Source: Bacteroidota bacterium (GTDB taxonomy: Bacteria; Bacteroidota; Bacteroidia; Chitinophagales; Chitinophagaceae). Taken from it: a stretch of 64,000 nucleotides of DNA. A program made the translations under genes and the position numbers. Positions 1-8,465 of this stretch are shown piece after piece; position 1 is the first letter of the stretch, and every line of letters begins with the position of its first letter. The notes beneath the pieces were generated by a model. It was not told the origin of the DNA. It made no database searches and was given only the letters and a program-made list of their open reading frames with translations. The stretch is taken from the NCBI GenBank assembly GCA_947456625.1, contig CANGQJ010000002.1, positions 186,001 through 250,000 on the forward strand, written 5' to 3'.

Positions 1-575
1 AATCGGTAAGATTAATAAAAAACGGAGAAGCGGTGTTAATTTTTATAGAAGGTGTTTGTGTTAATTCAAATAAACTACAACAATTTAAAAAAGGAACCAC
101 AAGAATAATAGAAAAACTCAACGAACAAAATATATTCTTTCAAATACACCTAGTAGGAATAGCATATCATAATTTTAGAGGAATAAACAAAAACGTAAAC
201 ATTAGTATTTGTGATTTTTCACAACAAGAAAAAATAACAAACGCAAAACAACGCGTTGTTTTTAATAGCATAGTTTATGAACAACTAGAAAGTAATATTT
301 ATCCCCCTTCTCACAATGCAAGTATTAAAAAATCATTTTTATATTTTTTTCACCTACCCTATTATAATTTAATAAAAAAAACAACCAACAAACTAACCCA
401 AAACACTGTTTTTTACGACTCGGTTTTATTTAGTATTTTATTATTTAGCTACCCCCTTTTTTTATCCCTAATTGGTTTTATTCTATATATATTTGGTTTA
501 TCACTCCCAATAATTTTTATTATCTTGTTGTGTCTCCCAATTATTACAAAACACTCCACCATTGTTTTTAAATAA
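1..575 (+). CDS. PlsC-like acyltransferase, C-terminal part (5' truncated by window edge)
   Basis: The reading frame is open from the first bases of the window, so the start lies outside it. The visible 190 or so residues begin inside the third conserved block of glycerolphosphate acyltransferases: the stretch reading NGEAVLIFIEG corresponds to the usual FPEG block, here FIEG. The N-terminal HX4D catalytic block would be upstream. The C-terminal third holds two very hydrophobic segments (about residues 125-175 from the GTG at position 33), as in Bacteroidota acyltransferases with a membrane tail. The likely role is transfer of an acyl chain in phospholipid or lipid A-type synthesis; the substrate cannot be read from this part. 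The following mgsA start is only 7 bases downstream. Confidence 0.6.
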   Translation, partial: SVRLIKNGEAVLIFIEGVCVNSNKLQQFKKGTTRIIEKLNEQNIFFQIHLVGIAYHNFRGINKNVNISICDFSQQEKITNAKQRVVFNSIVYEQLESNIYPPSHNASIKKSFLYFFHLPYYNLIKKTTNKLTQNTVFYDSVLFSILLFSYPLFLSLIGFILYIFGLSLPIIFIILLCLPIITKHSTIVFK

Positions 576-582
576 ATATAAA

Positions 583-1038
583 ATGACAAACAATATTAGA
601 AAACTAGGGCGTCGAAAAAAAATTGCCCTTATTGCACACGACAATAAAAAGAAAGACCTAATTGAGTGGGCCATTCATAATAAAATAGCGCTTTCCAAAC
701 ATGCTTTAGTGGCTACCGGTACCACGGGTAAGTTAGTAGAGGAAGCGCTTGATCAACCTGTGGTTAAACTACTAAGTGGACCATTGGGCGGAGACCAGCA
801 AATTGGAGCCATGATTGCTACCGGCGACATTGATGTTGTATTTTTCTTTTTTGATCCCATGGAGGCACAACCCCACGATAGTGATGTTAAAGCGCTATTA
901 AGGCTTGCGGTAGCCTGGAACCTACCAATGGCTTGTGACCGAACTACTGCCGATTTTTTAATGACCTCTCGTTTTATGCAAGACGAATACGAATATGAAC
1001 TTCCTAATTATACACAATATTTAAGTCGACCTATTTAA
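583..1038 (+). CDS. mgsA: methylglyoxal synthase
   Basis: Converts dihydroxyacetone phosphate to methylglyoxal and phosphate, a cytoplasmic bypass of lower glycolysis. With the ATG at 583 the protein is 151 residues, the family's usual length. The key residues then fall at the Escherichia coli positions: H19, the GTTG phosphate loop around 46-49, D71 in SGPLGGDQQ, and H98/D101 in the QPHDSD stretch. A longer frame from an upstream TTG at 562 would add seven residues and overlap the preceding gene, so the ATG is preferred. It sits between the acyltransferase and the M28 peptidase gene, 9 bases before the latter, possibly in one transcript. Confidence 0.95.
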   Translation: MTNNIRKLGRRKKIALIAHDNKKKDLIEWAIHNKIALSKHALVATGTTGKLVEEALDQPVVKLLSGPLGGDQQIGAMIATGDIDVVFFFFDPMEAQPHDSDVKALLRLAVAWNLPMACDRTTADFLMTSRFMQDEYEYELPNYTQYLSRPI

Positions 1039-1047
1039 TTTTAAAAA

Positions 1048-3249
1048 ATGAAAACACGAATTTTTATTCCCGCATTATTTTGTTTTATTATTAATAACAT
1101 AAATGCACAAAAAAGCATACTTGGTTTTAAATCAAGCGACACTGAAATTAAAAATGAAAAAATATTTGACGCACAACTTAGTGCACAACGAATAGGAGAA
1201 AACATTAAAAAGCTATCATCGGTTCCACACCACGTTGGATCGGTAGGTGGTAAAATGGTTGCAAGCGAAATTGAAAGCGTTTTTAAACAAGCGGGATGGG
1301 ATACCAAAATAGAAACATATCAATTAATGTTTCCAACACCAATAACCAGAACCCTTGAAATGAATGGTGCTACTAATTATAAAGCAAAATTAAAAGAGAC
1401 GCCACTAAAAGAGGATGCCACTTCAAATCAAGCAGACCAACTGCCTACATATAATTGTTGGAGCGCCGATGGGGATGTTACCGCAAACTTGGTTTTTGTT
1501 AATTATGGTTTACCAGAGGACTATGAAACACTTGCTAAATATGGTATTGATGTAAAAGGAAAAATAGTAATTGCTAAATATGGAAGAAGCTGGAGAGGAA
1601 TTAAACCAAAAGTAGCACAAGAACATGGTGCAATTGGTTGTTTAATTTATTCAGATCCAATTGATGATGGATATGGTGCGGGAGACGCCTACCCAATTGG
1701 CGCTTTTAAAAACGATCAAACAGTTCAAAGAGGATCTATTATGGATATGGTAATATATCCTGGTGACCCAACCACACCAAACCAACCCTCTATCGAAGGT
1801 GCAATAAGGGTTGATCACAATGACGCAAAAAATTTATTAAAAATTCCAGTACTTCCAATAAGCTATGGGGATGCGACTCCATTACTAAAAGATATGGAGG
1901 GTCCTGTAGCTCCAAAAAACTGGGTGGGTGGACTTCCCTTTGCCTATCACATTGGACCTAGTAAATCTCAGGTACACTTAAAACTTGCTTTTGATTGGAA
2001 AATAAGACCAGGCTTAAATGTAATTGCAACCATTAAAGGAAGTGAGTTTCCAGACCAGTGGGTTATTCGTGGAAATCACCACGATGGATGGGTAAATGGA
2101 GCAGCAGACCCAATAAGCGGAATGGCTGCCGAATTAGACGAAGCCATTGCAATTGGTGCTTTATTAAAACAAGGATGGAAGCCAAAAAGAACATTGGTGT
2201 ATTGTGCTTGGGATGCCGAAGAGCCTGGTTTAATGGGTTCAACCGAGTGGGTTGAAAACCACGCCGCCGAATTACAAGCAAAAGCCGTTGCTTATATAAA
2301 CTCTGATGGAAATGGTAGAGGTTTTTTAGGCGCCGAGGGCTCACACGCATTTGCACCCTTAATTACAGAAATTAGTAAAACAGTAATAGATCCACAAACA
2401 GGTGTTTCGGTTTTTGAAAGATCAAAAGCAGCTAGAGCCACCACCGCATCTACACCGGCTGCAAAAAAAGAAGCGTTTGAGTCAAAGGCATACCCTCTTG
2501 GCGCAATGGGCTCCGGATCGGATTATTCTTCTTTTATTCAACACCTAGGAGTACCCTCTTTAAATATTGGATACGGCGGTGAGGACGAGGGAGGAGAATA
2601 CCACTCTATTTATGATTCTTATGATATGTATAAGCGTTTTAAGGATCCAACCTTTGCATATGGAGTAACACTTGCGCAAACCACAGGAAGAGTAGTAATG
2701 CGCCTTGCGAATGCCGATGCATTACAATTTGATTTTACTGAACTTCATAAAACAGTTAAAGGCTATATTAATGAATTAATAAACAACGTAAATCAACTGC
2801 GCGAAAAAACAAAAATCGAAAACGAATTGGTAAACAATAAAGCATATATATATGCAGCAGATCCTACTGAAAAACTAACCACACCAAAGGTTTTAGCGGA
2901 GGTTCCTTTTGTTGATTTTACTCCAATTCAAAACGCGCTAGTACATTTTGAAAAAGCAGCAGCAAGCTCAGAAACTTTAAAAGCAAAAGCGGATGCAGTA
3001 AAATTAGCGGCCATTAATCAAAAAATATTTACAGCAGAACAACAGTTATTAAGCACCAACGGGCTTCCACGAAGACCATGGTTTAAACACAGTTTATATG
3101 CTCCTGGTTTTTATACCGGATATGGTGTAAAAACAGTACCCGGTGTAAGGGAAGCAATAGAACAAAAAAACTGGAACGAGGTAAACGAACAAGTAAACGA
3201 AGTTGCAAAAGCAATAGAAAGACTTTCGGTTTATTTAGAAGCCTTATAG
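1048..3249 (+). CDS. secreted M28 family metallopeptidase (glutamate carboxypeptidase II-like)
   Basis: A 733-residue zinc peptidase of the M28B (PSMA/NAALADase) type. Residues 1-21 form a signal peptide ending NAQ, so it acts in the periplasm or outside. A protease-associated domain comes first (about 140-310). The M28 catalytic domain follows, with zinc ligands in GNHHDGW and GAADPISG (about 343-355), the catalytic glutamate region WDAEEPG (about 389-395) and a late ligand in YHSIYDSYD (about 518). The C-terminal 150 residues match the transferrin-receptor-like dimerisation domain in position and helical character. It likely trims C-terminal acidic residues from peptides, though the exact substrate is unknown. 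No frameshift or missing ligand was seen. Confidence 0.93.
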   Translation: MKTRIFIPALFCFIINNINAQKSILGFKSSDTEIKNEKIFDAQLSAQRIGENIKKLSSVPHHVGSVGGKMVASEIESVFKQAGWDTKIETYQLMFPTPITRTLEMNGATNYKAKLKETPLKEDATSNQADQLPTYNCWSADGDVTANLVFVNYGLPEDYETLAKYGIDVKGKIVIAKYGRSWRGIKPKVAQEHGAIGCLIYSDPIDDGYGAGDAYPIGAFKNDQTVQRGSIMDMVIYPGDPTTPNQPSIEGAIRVDHNDAKNLLKIPVLPISYGDATPLLKDMEGPVAPKNWVGGLPFAYHIGPSKSQVHLKLAFDWKIRPGLNVIATIKGSEFPDQWVIRGNHHDGWVNGAADPISGMAAELDEAIAIGALLKQGWKPKRTLVYCAWDAEEPGLMGSTEWVENHAAELQAKAVAYINSDGNGRGFLGAEGSHAFAPLITEISKTVIDPQTGVSVFERSKAARATTASTPAAKKEAFESKAYPLGAMGSGSDYSSFIQHLGVPSLNIGYGGEDEGGEYHSIYDSYDMYKRFKDPTFAYGVTLAQTTGRVVMRLANADALQFDFTELHKTVKGYINELINNVNQLREKTKIENELVNNKAYIYAADPTEKLTTPKVLAEVPFVDFTPIQNALVHFEKAAASSETLKAKADAVKLAAINQKIFTAEQQLLSTNGLPRRPWFKHSLYAPGFYTGYGVKTVPGVREAIEQKNWNEVNEQVNEVAKAIERLSVYLEAL

Positions 3250-3253
3250 GACG

Positions 3254-3261
3254 TACCTTTG
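3254..3261 (+). promoter_or_regulatory. uvrB -7 promoter box
   Basis: TACCTTTG matches the Bacteroidota -7 consensus TAnnTTTG and ends 4 bases before the uvrB ATG, so the transcript would start at or next to the start codon (leaderless). No convincing -33 TTG is present at 19-bp spacing. Confidence 0.6.
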
Positions 3262-3265
3262 TTTT

Positions 3266-5311
3266 ATGCCCTTTAATTTAAAATCTAATTATATCCCCTC
3301 GGGAGATCAGCCCACTGCAATTGCACAGCTGACCGAGGGGGTTTTTAATGGTGACAAAAATCAAACACTATTGGGTGTAACAGGAAGTGGTAAAACTTTT
3401 ACCATTGCCAACCTAATTCAAAATGTTCAAAGGCCCACACTAGTATTAACGCACAATAAAACATTGGTTGCCCAGTTGTATGGTGAGTTTAAACAGTTTT
3501 TTCCGGAAAACGCTGTTGGTTATTTCGTTTCTTATTATGATTATTACCAACCCGAAGCATATTTACCAACCTCGGGCGTATACATTGAAAAAGATTTAAG
3601 CATCAACGAAGAGTTAGACAAATTAAGACTACAAGCAACCGCACAATTATTAAGTGGACGTCGTGATATTATAATTGTTGCCAGTGTAAGTTGTATTTAT
3701 GGTATGGGTAATCCTACCGAACTTGAAAATGGAATTATAAGAATACAAAAAGGACAACACATTTCAAGACAAGCATTTTTACACGCATTGGTAAATGCGC
3801 TTTATCACCGAAGTGTTACCGAATTTGATAGGGGCGCTTTTAGAGTAAACGGTGACACAGTAGACATTCGTTTACCCTATGTTGATTATGGTTACCGCAT
3901 TACTTTTTTTGGCGATGAGATAGAAACCATAGAAACCATAGAAATTGAAACCGGAAAAAGAATTGAGCCCATGAACGACGCAGCTATTTTTCCTGCTAAT
4001 TTATATTTAGCACCAAAGGATATGGTGCAAAAAATAATTTATGAAATTCAGGATGAAATGCAAGCGCAGGTTTCCTATTTTAAAAATGTAGGTAAACCCC
4101 TGGAAGCCGCTAGAATAAAGGAGCGCGTAGAATATGATATAGAAATGATAAGAGAGCTGGGTTATTGTACGGGAATTGAAAATTACTCCAGGTTTTTTGA
4201 CAGACGCGAGCCAGGTACCAGACCCTTTTGCCTATTGGATTATTTCCCTAAGGATTTTTTATGTGTAATTGATGAAAGCCATCAAACCATTCCTCAAATA
4301 AGTGGAATGTATGGAGGTGATAGAAGTAGAAAAATGAATTTAGTAGAATATGGTTTTAGGCTACCAAGCGCTATTGATAACCGCCCGTTAAATTTTAATG
4401 AATTTGAAAATATTATTGGTCAATGTATTTTTGTAAGTGCAACACCAGGTGAATATGAATTAGAACAAACAGGTGGATTAATTGTTGAGCAAGTGGTTAG
4501 GCCTACCGGATTATTAGACCCCCCCATAGAGGTGCGTCCAACTAAAAATCAGATTGACAACTTGTTAGACGAAATTGCAATGCAGGTGGAAAAGGGGGAT
4601 CGTGTTTTAGTGACCACTCTAACTAAAAAAATGGCCGAGGAAATGGACCGTTTTTTACAAAAAATTCAAATTAAATCTAAATACATTCATAGCGACATTG
4701 ATGCACTTGAGCGCGTAGAAATTTTAAGAGAATTAAGGCTTGGTGTTATTGATGTACTAGTTGGTGTGAATTTATTAAGAGAGGGATTAGACCTTCCTGA
4801 GGTTTCCCTGGTTGCGGTATTAGATGCAGATAAAGAAGGTTTTTTGAGAAATGAAAAATCACTTACTCAAACCGCAGGACGTGCTGCACGTAATTCAAAT
4901 GGCAGGGTTATTTTTTACGGCGACAGTGTTACAAAAAGCATGCAACGCACCATTGATGAAACCAACAGGCGTCGTGAAAAACAAATTAAGTATAACAAAG
5001 AACACGGCATTACACCCACAACGGTAACCAAGAGCATAGAACAAGTAATGGCGCAGGGATCGGTTTTAGACATTAAAGGATTTAGTCTTAATAATATGAA
5101 TGTGCGCACCACAGACGACATAAATATTTTATCCGACAATACAACACTGCAAAGCGAATACAAAACCATTCCAGAAATTGAAAAAGCCATTAAACAAACC
5201 AAAAAACAAATGGATAAATTTGCAAAGGCAATGGACTTTATGGAAGCAGCAAAAACAAGAGACGAAATGTTTTTATTAGAAGCACAACTTGAAAAAATGA
5301 AATTAGCATAA
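3266..5311 (+). CDS. uvrB: excinuclease ABC subunit B
   Basis: UvrB is the damage-verifying helicase-like subunit of nucleotide excision repair, working with UvrA and UvrC in the cytoplasm. The 681-residue product has the P-loop GVTGSGKT at 37-44, the tyrosine-rich beta-hairpin region YYDYYQPEAY near 91-101 that grips the DNA strand, the DESH Walker B near 335, helicase motif VI in QTAGRAARN, and the C-terminal UVR motif that binds UvrC. Length is normal for the family. The ATG sits 4 bases behind a TACCTTTG box. The pnuC start follows the stop by 3 bases, so the two are probably co-transcribed. Confidence 0.98.
   Translation: MPFNLKSNYIPSGDQPTAIAQLTEGVFNGDKNQTLLGVTGSGKTFTIANLIQNVQRPTLVLTHNKTLVAQLYGEFKQFFPENAVGYFVSYYDYYQPEAYLPTSGVYIEKDLSINEELDKLRLQATAQLLSGRRDIIIVASVSCIYGMGNPTELENGIIRIQKGQHISRQAFLHALVNALYHRSVTEFDRGAFRVNGDTVDIRLPYVDYGYRITFFGDEIETIETIEIETGKRIEPMNDAAIFPANLYLAPKDMVQKIIYEIQDEMQAQVSYFKNVGKPLEAARIKERVEYDIEMIRELGYCTGIENYSRFFDRREPGTRPFCLLDYFPKDFLCVIDESHQTIPQISGMYGGDRSRKMNLVEYGFRLPSAIDNRPLNFNEFENIIGQCIFVSATPGEYELEQTGGLIVEQVVRPTGLLDPPIEVRPTKNQIDNLLDEIAMQVEKGDRVLVTTLTKKMAEEMDRFLQKIQIKSKYIHSDIDALERVEILRELRLGVIDVLVGVNLLREGLDLPEVSLVAVLDADKEGFLRNEKSLTQTAGRAARNSNGRVIFYGDSVTKSMQRTIDETNRRREKQIKYNKEHGITPTTVTKSIEQVMAQGSVLDIKGFSLNNMNVRTTDDINILSDNTTLQSEYKTIPEIEKAIKQTKKQMDKFAKAMDFMEAAKTRDEMFLLEAQLEKMKLA
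3920..3946 (+). repeat. three-copy 9-nt tandem repeat within uvrB
   Basis: The unit ATAGAAACC occurs twice in tandem, followed by a third copy with two changes (ATAGAAATT). It keeps frame and encodes an IET-type repeat in a surface region. No functional meaning is claimed. Confidence 0.6.
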
Positions 5312-5314
5312 TAC

Positions 5315-5935
5315 ATGACAACAATTTTACAATCTATATATGATGGCTTAATGCAAACCGGCTGGGTGGAGGCGGTGGCCGTTATAATGGGTATTGTATC
5401 GGTTTGGTATAGCAGAAAAGAAAACATTTTAGTATATCCAACGGGACTAATTAACACCACATTTTATATTTACTTAAGCTACAAAGGGCATTTACTTGGC
5501 GAAGCCAGCGTTAACTTATATTATACCATCATGAGTATTTATGGTTGGTATTTGTGGACCAGAAAAAAGGAAGATCATATTACGCTTACTTTACAAATTA
5601 CCAATAGCAGTAAAAGGGAGTGGACACAGCAACTAACATTTTTTGCTTTATTTTATATTGTAATTTATGGAGCATTAACATATGCTAAAACAGCCTTTGC
5701 TCCGGAAGCAATTCCATGGGCCGATGCGTTTGCAAGCGCCACTGCCTATACGGGCATGTGGTTAATGGCAAAAAAGAAAGTAGAAAGTTGGATTTGGTGG
5801 ATATTAACCAATATTGCTTCCATACCGCTTTATTTTATAAAGGGTTACGCATTTACTAGTGTACAATTTATAATTCTTTTAATTTTAGCCATTGCGGGAT
5901 ATATTTCTTGGAAACAAAAAGCAAACAAACCGTAA
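5315..5935 (+). CDS. pnuC: PnuC-type nicotinamide riboside transporter
   Basis: An integral inner-membrane protein of 206 residues with about seven hydrophobic segments. It carries the PnuC signature in the middle (NLYYTIMSIYGWYLW, about 69-83) and a C-terminal region with paired tryptophans (ESWIWWILTNIASIPLY) typical of the family. PnuC proteins import nicotinamide riboside by facilitated diffusion, trapped by phosphorylation inside the cell. The kinase expected for that step is encoded immediately downstream, which strongly supports the assignment. The gene starts 3 bases after the uvrB stop. PnuC relatives for thiamine or riboflavin exist, but the neighbouring NadR-like kinase argues for the NAD precursor. 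Confidence 0.9.
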   Translation: MTTILQSIYDGLMQTGWVEAVAVIMGIVSVWYSRKENILVYPTGLINTTFYIYLSYKGHLLGEASVNLYYTIMSIYGWYLWTRKKEDHITLTLQITNSSKREWTQQLTFFALFYIVIYGALTYAKTAFAPEAIPWADAFASATAYTGMWLMAKKKVESWIWWILTNIASIPLYFIKGYAFTSVQFIILLILAIAGYISWKQKANKP

Positions 5936-5965
5936 AACACATTTTAAGAAAACTGAATTATAAAA

Positions 5966-6496
5966 ATGAGTACTGTTCAAAAAATTGTCATCATAGGTCC
6001 TGAGTCTACCGGAAAGTCAACGCTTTGCGCCGCATTGGCTAAACATTATAACGCGCCATGGTGTCCCGAATATGCTAGACAATACCTTTCTGAAAATGGA
6101 ACCAATTATAATTATGAGGACTTGCTTACTATTGCTAAGGGTCAATTGGATGCAGAGGCAAACCATGAACAAACAGCCAAAAATTTATTAATTATAGACA
6201 CCGATATGTATGTAATGAAGGTTTGGTGTGAATATGTATTTAATAATTGTCATCCCTATATTTTAGAAAAAATCAATGAAAAAAAATACGACCTATATTT
6301 ACTATGTGACATAGACTTACCATGGACTGCGGACGAAATGCGTGAATACCCTAACGAAAAACCACGCATAGAACTGTATACCATTTACAAGGAAATACTT
6401 ATCAATCAAAAAACACCATGGGGTATTGTAAGCGGAACAGGAGAAGCAAGAACAAATAACGCAATTGCGTTAATTGAAAAACATTTGAAAAAATAG
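5966..6496 (+). CDS. NadR-like nicotinamide riboside kinase (AAA_28 P-loop ATPase)
   Basis: A 176-residue P-loop kinase matching the C-terminal kinase domain of NadR. It has a Walker A GPESTGKST at 11-19, a conserved PEYAR motif near 34-38 used in nucleoside binding, and LLIIDTDMYV around 74-83 as the Walker B region. It would phosphorylate nicotinamide riboside to NMN, trapping what PnuC imports. The adenylyltransferase and DNA-binding domains of full NadR are absent, so it is a stand-alone kinase. It starts 30 bases after pnuC and ends just before the convergent mtgA. The nucleoside substrate is inferred from family and context. Confidence 0.88.
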   Translation: MSTVQKIVIIGPESTGKSTLCAALAKHYNAPWCPEYARQYLSENGTNYNYEDLLTIAKGQLDAEANHEQTAKNLLIIDTDMYVMKVWCEYVFNNCHPYILEKINEKKYDLYLLCDIDLPWTADEMREYPNEKPRIELYTIYKEILINQKTPWGIVSGTGEARTNNAIALIEKHLKK

Positions 6497-6535
6497 GAGA
6501 AAAACAAGGCGCGAATGAGCTATAGTTAAGACAGT

Positions 6536-7231
6536 TTATTTGTTTTTTAGAAGCGCGCTAATATCCTCGTCGGTTTCAATATTATTCATTTCTCTTAATA
6601 TTTGAGGATAACGCCAGGAAACCCTTGATGTCATTGGGTTTGCAGTAAATTTTTTAGGATTGGGAAAACCCGCAACAATCATGGCCGCCTCGGCACGCGA
6701 TAATTTTTTTGCAGACTTGTGAAAGTAATGTTGTGCAGCGGCCTCTACACCAAAACAACCAGGCCCCGTTTCAATTACATTTAAATACACTTCTAAAATT
6801 CTTTGCTTGCCCCAAATTTTTTCTATTAAAAATGTAAAATAAAATTCAGGTATTTTTCTAAGGTATTTATCATAACCACCGCCCTGCCATAAAAATACAT
6901 TTTTTGCAGTTTGTTGTGTAATTGTACTAGCACCCCCTCCAAAAGGAATTTTTGATTTTTTATTTTTCTTTTTGGGGTGCATGCTTTTTTCCATGGCATC
7001 CCAATCAAAACCACTGTGATCGGTAAATGCCTGGTCCTCACTAGCAATGGCCGCTAGTTTAATATTATAGGACATATCCTCCCATGAAACGTAATCTCGG
7101 TTTAAGCCCAGCCCAAAAGCATTTGTAATTTGCGTAATAGTAATAGGCGGATTTACAAATTTTATAATAAGCACATATACTAAAGAGCTTACAAACAAAT
7201 AGAGAAAAACTTTTTTTATTATTTTAAACAC
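6536..7231 (-). CDS. mtgA: monofunctional biosynthetic peptidoglycan transglycosylase (GT51)
   Basis: Polymerises lipid II into glycan strands at the outer face of the inner membrane. The 231-residue protein has one N-terminal membrane anchor (about residues 5-25). It then carries the GT51 motifs: SEDQAFTDHSGFDW with the catalytic glutamate near residue 66, and GGGASTITQQTAKN near 100-113. There is no transpeptidase domain, as expected for MtgA. The start used is a GTG; no nearby in-frame ATG exists, and a TATTTTCG box overlapping this codon makes the exact start uncertain. It is the last gene of a leftward cluster with the GH3, LysE-family and unknown secreted proteins. Confidence 0.93.
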   Translation of the reverse strand: MFKIIKKVFLYLFVSSLVYVLIIKFVNPPITITQITNAFGLGLNRDYVSWEDMSYNIKLAAIASEDQAFTDHSGFDWDAMEKSMHPKKKNKKSKIPFGGGASTITQQTAKNVFLWQGGGYDKYLRKIPEFYFTFLIEKIWGKQRILEVYLNVIETGPGCFGVEAAAQHYFHKSAKKLSRAEAAMIVAGFPNPKKFTANPMTSRVSWRYPQILREMNNIETDEDISALLKNK

Positions 7232-7255
7232 GAAAATAATTTGTGTGATAATTGC

Positions 7256-7807
7256 TTAGATAATTTCTAAAGTAAATCTTTTGCCAATAGGACGGTAATT
7301 TGGATGCTCCTTTGCCTGCCACCTGCCAACTAACCAAGCAACAATACCACCGCCAATTTGAGGCAGGTTGCGGTTACTAAAAACAGGATCCTTATTAATT
7401 AACGAGTTGGAGATATTTAATAAAGCATACAGTGGGCCGGCTACTTTTAATAATGTCCCGTTGGTAAATACACTATTGTAGTGTCCCTTTTCGTGCGCTA
7501 TAGAAATGATTTCGCTATAATGTATTGTTAACTGACCCAGTTTTAAAGTGTCCTCACCCCAAGTACCATAGGCGGTGGTGGTTTGTTGTAGTGAAAATAA
7601 ATTAAGGGTTAACGAATCCGACGCTACCTTATTAACAAACGCAGTTAGCCACTGGTGGTTACTTAATTCAAAGTTGATATAACTTCCCTTAATATAGGAA
7701 TGAACAATAACACCTTTATCTTTTAGTGCCAATAAATTACCCCCCTGAGCAAAAGTGCTACAATTAATAAAAACAAGTAAAACAAAGGTTGAAATGATTT
7801 TTCTCAC
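7256..7807 (-). CDS. secreted protein of unknown function
   Basis: I do not recognise this 183-residue protein. Residues 1-20 form a signal peptide ending TFAQ, so it is exported. The rest looks like a small beta-rich domain followed by a hydrophobic helix-forming stretch (KVAGPLYALLNISNSL) and a glycine-rich segment (IGGGIVAWLVGRW), which could touch the membrane. An HEKGH sequence near residue 113 resembles part of a zinc motif but lacks the HExxH spacing, so no enzymatic role is claimed. It lies 24 bases upstream of mtgA and 15 bases downstream of the LysE-family gene, probably in one transcript. Confidence 0.75.
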   Translation of the reverse strand: MRKIISTFVLLVFINCSTFAQGGNLLALKDKGVIVHSYIKGSYINFELSNHQWLTAFVNKVASDSLTLNLFSLQQTTTAYGTWGEDTLKLGQLTIHYSEIISIAHEKGHYNSVFTNGTLLKVAGPLYALLNISNSLINKDPVFSNRNLPQIGGGIVAWLVGRWQAKEHPNYRPIGKRFTLEII

Positions 7808-7822
7808 GCTACAATTTACGAA

Positions 7823-8464
7823 CTAATATTTTAATGCGCTATAAAAAAGTGCCGCACTAAAAATTAATATAATAATCCCCGAAACCCTATTTATCCAAAT
7901 CATAGATTTGGCGGTTAGTTTAGGCCTTAGAATTCCGGCAAGCATTACTTTTAAAATATCAGAACAAAGCACAAAAGCCAAGCAGGTTCCAAACACAATA
8001 AGTTTATAATAAACTGGATGATTGGTTTCGGACGCGTCTGCACCAATGGCCGCTGTCCATGCAAACCAAAATAAAAATACACTTGGATTTAGTGTGTTCA
8101 TAAAATAACCAGCAGCAAAAATTCTAAACAAATCTCTTTTACGAAGCGAGTTATCTTTTTCTTCACCTACTGCTTCTAGCTGAATTTTTTTTAAAAACAG
8201 CGTATATAAACCCATTAATAATAAAAAACCTGCACCTACTAGCGCAACAATATATTTATGCGATAGTACCATTGTAAATAGTGCCGTAAAAATATTACAA
8301 ACCAATAGTAAGCTAATATCACTAGCCGAAACACCTGCTACAAAAGCATATCCAGCACGTTTTCCATTGGTTAAGCTTTGTTTTAAAATAGCAAAAATTA
8401 CGGGACCAATTGAAATACTTAAAATGATTCCCAATAACAAGCCCTTTAATATGGGTGCAATCAT
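7823..8464 (-). CDS. LysE/RhtB family amino acid exporter
   Basis: A 213-residue membrane protein with about six hydrophobic segments and the LysE-family N-terminus: GLLLGIILSISIGPVIFAIL, with the G-x-x-x-S-I-G-P-V signature near residues 12-22. A second conserved block reads NPSVFLFWFAWTAA (about 124-137). LysE/RhtB proteins export amino acids or their derivatives through the inner membrane. The start codon lies one base after the stop of the GH3-family gene, suggesting translational coupling with that putative acyl-amino-acid ligase. The substrate is not known. Confidence 0.88.
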   Translation of the reverse strand: MIAPILKGLLLGIILSISIGPVIFAILKQSLTNGKRAGYAFVAGVSASDISLLLVCNIFTALFTMVLSHKYIVALVGAGFLLLMGLYTLFLKKIQLEAVGEEKDNSLRKRDLFRIFAAGYFMNTLNPSVFLFWFAWTAAIGADASETNHPVYYKLIVFGTCLAFVLCSDILKVMLAGILRPKLTAKSMIWINRVSGIIILIFSAALFYSALKY

Positions 8465-8465
8465 G

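Noticed and set aside
1041..1307. An 88-codon minus-strand frame over the start of the M28 peptidase gene
   Set aside because: It overlaps the signal peptide and first domain of a well-supported gene and looks like a shadow frame.
4915..5460. A 181-codon open frame on the minus strand across uvrB and pnuC
   Set aside because: It is antisense to two clear genes, has an unnatural composition rich in Ser/Cys/Ile and no recognisable motif.
7425..7500. HEKGH in the unknown secreted protein as a zinc-protease motif
   Set aside because: The spacing does not match HExxH and no third ligand is evident.
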